From the NCBI GenBank assembly GCA_946482545.1, contig CAMLRX010000205.1:1-5020 (forward strand): 5,020 nt of DNA, given 5' to 3'. The notes under the pieces are model-generated. The model had not been told where the DNA came from and did no database searches. It saw only the letters and a list, made by a program, of their open reading frames with translations. Source of the stretch: an uncultured Flavihumibacter sp. (GTDB lineage: Bacteria > Bacteroidota > Bacteroidia > Chitinophagales > Chitinophagaceae). The translations under genes were made by a program, and so were the position numbers. The number at the start of each line of letters is the position of its first letter. Within the stretch, counting starts at the first letter, position 1. Below are positions 4,107 to 5,020 of this stretch, piece after piece.

Positions 4107-5020
4107 ATGAAACAGGAAATCCTCACCCATCTCGCTGATCCGGTACAACTGGAAAAACTGTACCGGTCGAACCGCAACGCTTTCAGAAAAGCATTCAGGG
4201 AATTGTACCCGGAAATCAAACACAACGCGCTGGTCAGCTTCTGGCACGAAAGACTGCATACCGCGAAGGACGATATTTCCTGGGGCAGTCCGAAGGACCT
4301 GCTATTTGTAATTGTGTGCGCACTGATTGCCGGAACGGTGGCAAAGTTCCCCGCGATCTTTGGATTGAACGAGGAACATTTTTACAGCAGGAACATCGGG
4401 TTCATCCTCTTCCCTTTCCTGGCCGCCTTCTTCGCCTACCGCAACGTGCGCAAGGGCGAACAACGTGTTCCCGCGGGAAAATTCCTTTTCGTAACGGGAT
4501 TGATGCTGGCGGCATTGCTCTTCATCAACCTGACGCCTGGCAACGACAAAAGTGATACGCTCCAATTGTCCTGCATCCATTTGCCACTCTTCCTATGGTC
4601 GCTGACGGGCTTCGTCTTCGCGGGTGGTATCAACCAGCCGGAGAAACGCATCGGTTACCTTCGTTACAACGGCGACCTGCTGGTAATCTGCGCCCTGATG
4701 CTGATTGCCGGAGGCATACTCTCCGGGGTAACCGTGGGACTCTTTTCGCTGATCGGTTTTAACATTGAAAAATTCTACTTCAATAATATCGTGGTATTCA
4801 GTTTGCCGGCCGTTCCGCTGATCGGAACGTACCTCATCCGTGCGAACCCGCAACTGGTAGGGAAAGTATCGCCGGTGATCGCCAGGATATTCGCCCCTGT
4901 TGTAATGGCCATGCTCCTCATCTACCTGGGCGCGATCGTTTATTCGGGGAAAGACCCTTATAACGACCGGGAATTCCTGCTGCTTTTTAACCTGCTGCTG
5001 GTGGGTGTAATGGCCATTAT
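4107..5020 (+). CDS. DUF4153-type multipass membrane protein, 3' end outside the window
   Basis: An open frame from ATG 4107 runs to the window edge with no stop: 304 codons seen. Residues 1-62 are soluble and charged, with DPVQLEKLYRSNRNAFRKAF and LYPEIKHNALVSFWHERL. Seven to eight hydrophobic segments follow, at about 64-86, 95-111, 125-141, 155-173, 190-216, 226-244, 258-279 and 289-304. The N-terminal layout and TM-rich body match what I know as DUF4153 proteins of Bacteroidota, which are usually longer (around 500-600 residues). Their function is unknown. A solitary NGD (188-190) is not a motif. The gene has its own promoter with the same operator as the upstream pair, so it is probably controlled by the winged-helix protein. 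The start is chosen because it is the first ATG after the operator and gives a full soluble N-terminus. Confidence 0.82.
   Translation, partial: MKQEILTHLADPVQLEKLYRSNRNAFRKAFRELYPEIKHNALVSFWHERLHTAKDDISWGSPKDLLFVIVCALIAGTVAKFPAIFGLNEEHFYSRNIGFILFPFLAAFFAYRNVRKGEQRVPAGKFLFVTGLMLAALLFINLTPGNDKSDTLQLSCIHLPLFLWSLTGFVFAGGINQPEKRIGYLRYNGDLLVICALMLIAGGILSGVTVGLFSLIGFNIEKFYFNNIVVFSLPAVPLIGTYLIRANPQLVGKVSPVIARIFAPVVMAMLLIYLGAIVYSGKDPYNDREFLLLFNLLLVGVMAI

Noticed and set aside
4302..4853. Several open frames within the DUF4153 region on both strands
   Set aside because: All lie across the long uninterrupted + frame from 4107, which has the expected membrane-protein composition; the others read as shuffled charged sequence.
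1..5020. CRISPR array, insertion sequence or phage genes
   Set aside because: No spaced direct repeats, transposase or phage-like proteins were found on either strand.

Overview
The window looks like chromosomal DNA from the phylum Bacteroidota, most likely a Chitinophagaceae relative (Chitinophaga-like). This rests on three things: three good matches or near-matches to the phylum's -7 promoter element TAnnTTTG, weak or absent Shine-Dalgarno sequences, and the gene families present (a ~190-residue Crp/Fnr regulator, a YiaA protein, a winged-helix regulator and a DUF4153 protein). The genus is an inference from protein style, not a search result. All credible genes are on the + strand.

Left part (1-341): the 3' two-thirds of a tRNA-Asp(GTC) gene, its Rho-independent terminator, then about 250 bp of AT-rich spacer. 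The end of the spacer carries an array of alternating inverted half-sites, read here as the operator of the next operon.

Toxin-antitoxin part (342-1907): three tightly packed genes, hipB, hipS and hipT. They form a split HipA system in which the HipA N-terminal subdomain is a separate protein, as in the tripartite HipBST systems. hipT overlaps hipS by 20 nt. The kinase keeps its catalytic residues and carries a S-I-S-I-S phosphoacceptor loop encoded by a tandem AGCATC repeat.

Middle part (1925-3017): a Crp/Fnr-family regulator and a four-helix YiaA membrane protein. Between them lies a perfect FNR-type palindrome (TTGAC-N4-GTCAA) about 41 bp upstream of the start predicted from a perfect TAnnTTTG element. 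This suggests the regulator activates yiaA. A strong hairpin holds the yiaA stop codon in its loop.

Right part (3020-5020): a six-helix membrane protein, a winged-helix regulator (ATGA stop/start overlap), and a DUF4153 multipass membrane protein that runs off the window. The promoters of the first and third genes share the same operator, ACTTTG-N5-CAAAGT followed by W-CTTTCAAA, overlapping the -7 element. The winged-helix protein is the obvious candidate to bind both. Together these genes look like a small, self-controlled membrane-protein regulon of unknown function, and this is the most promising little-described system in the window.
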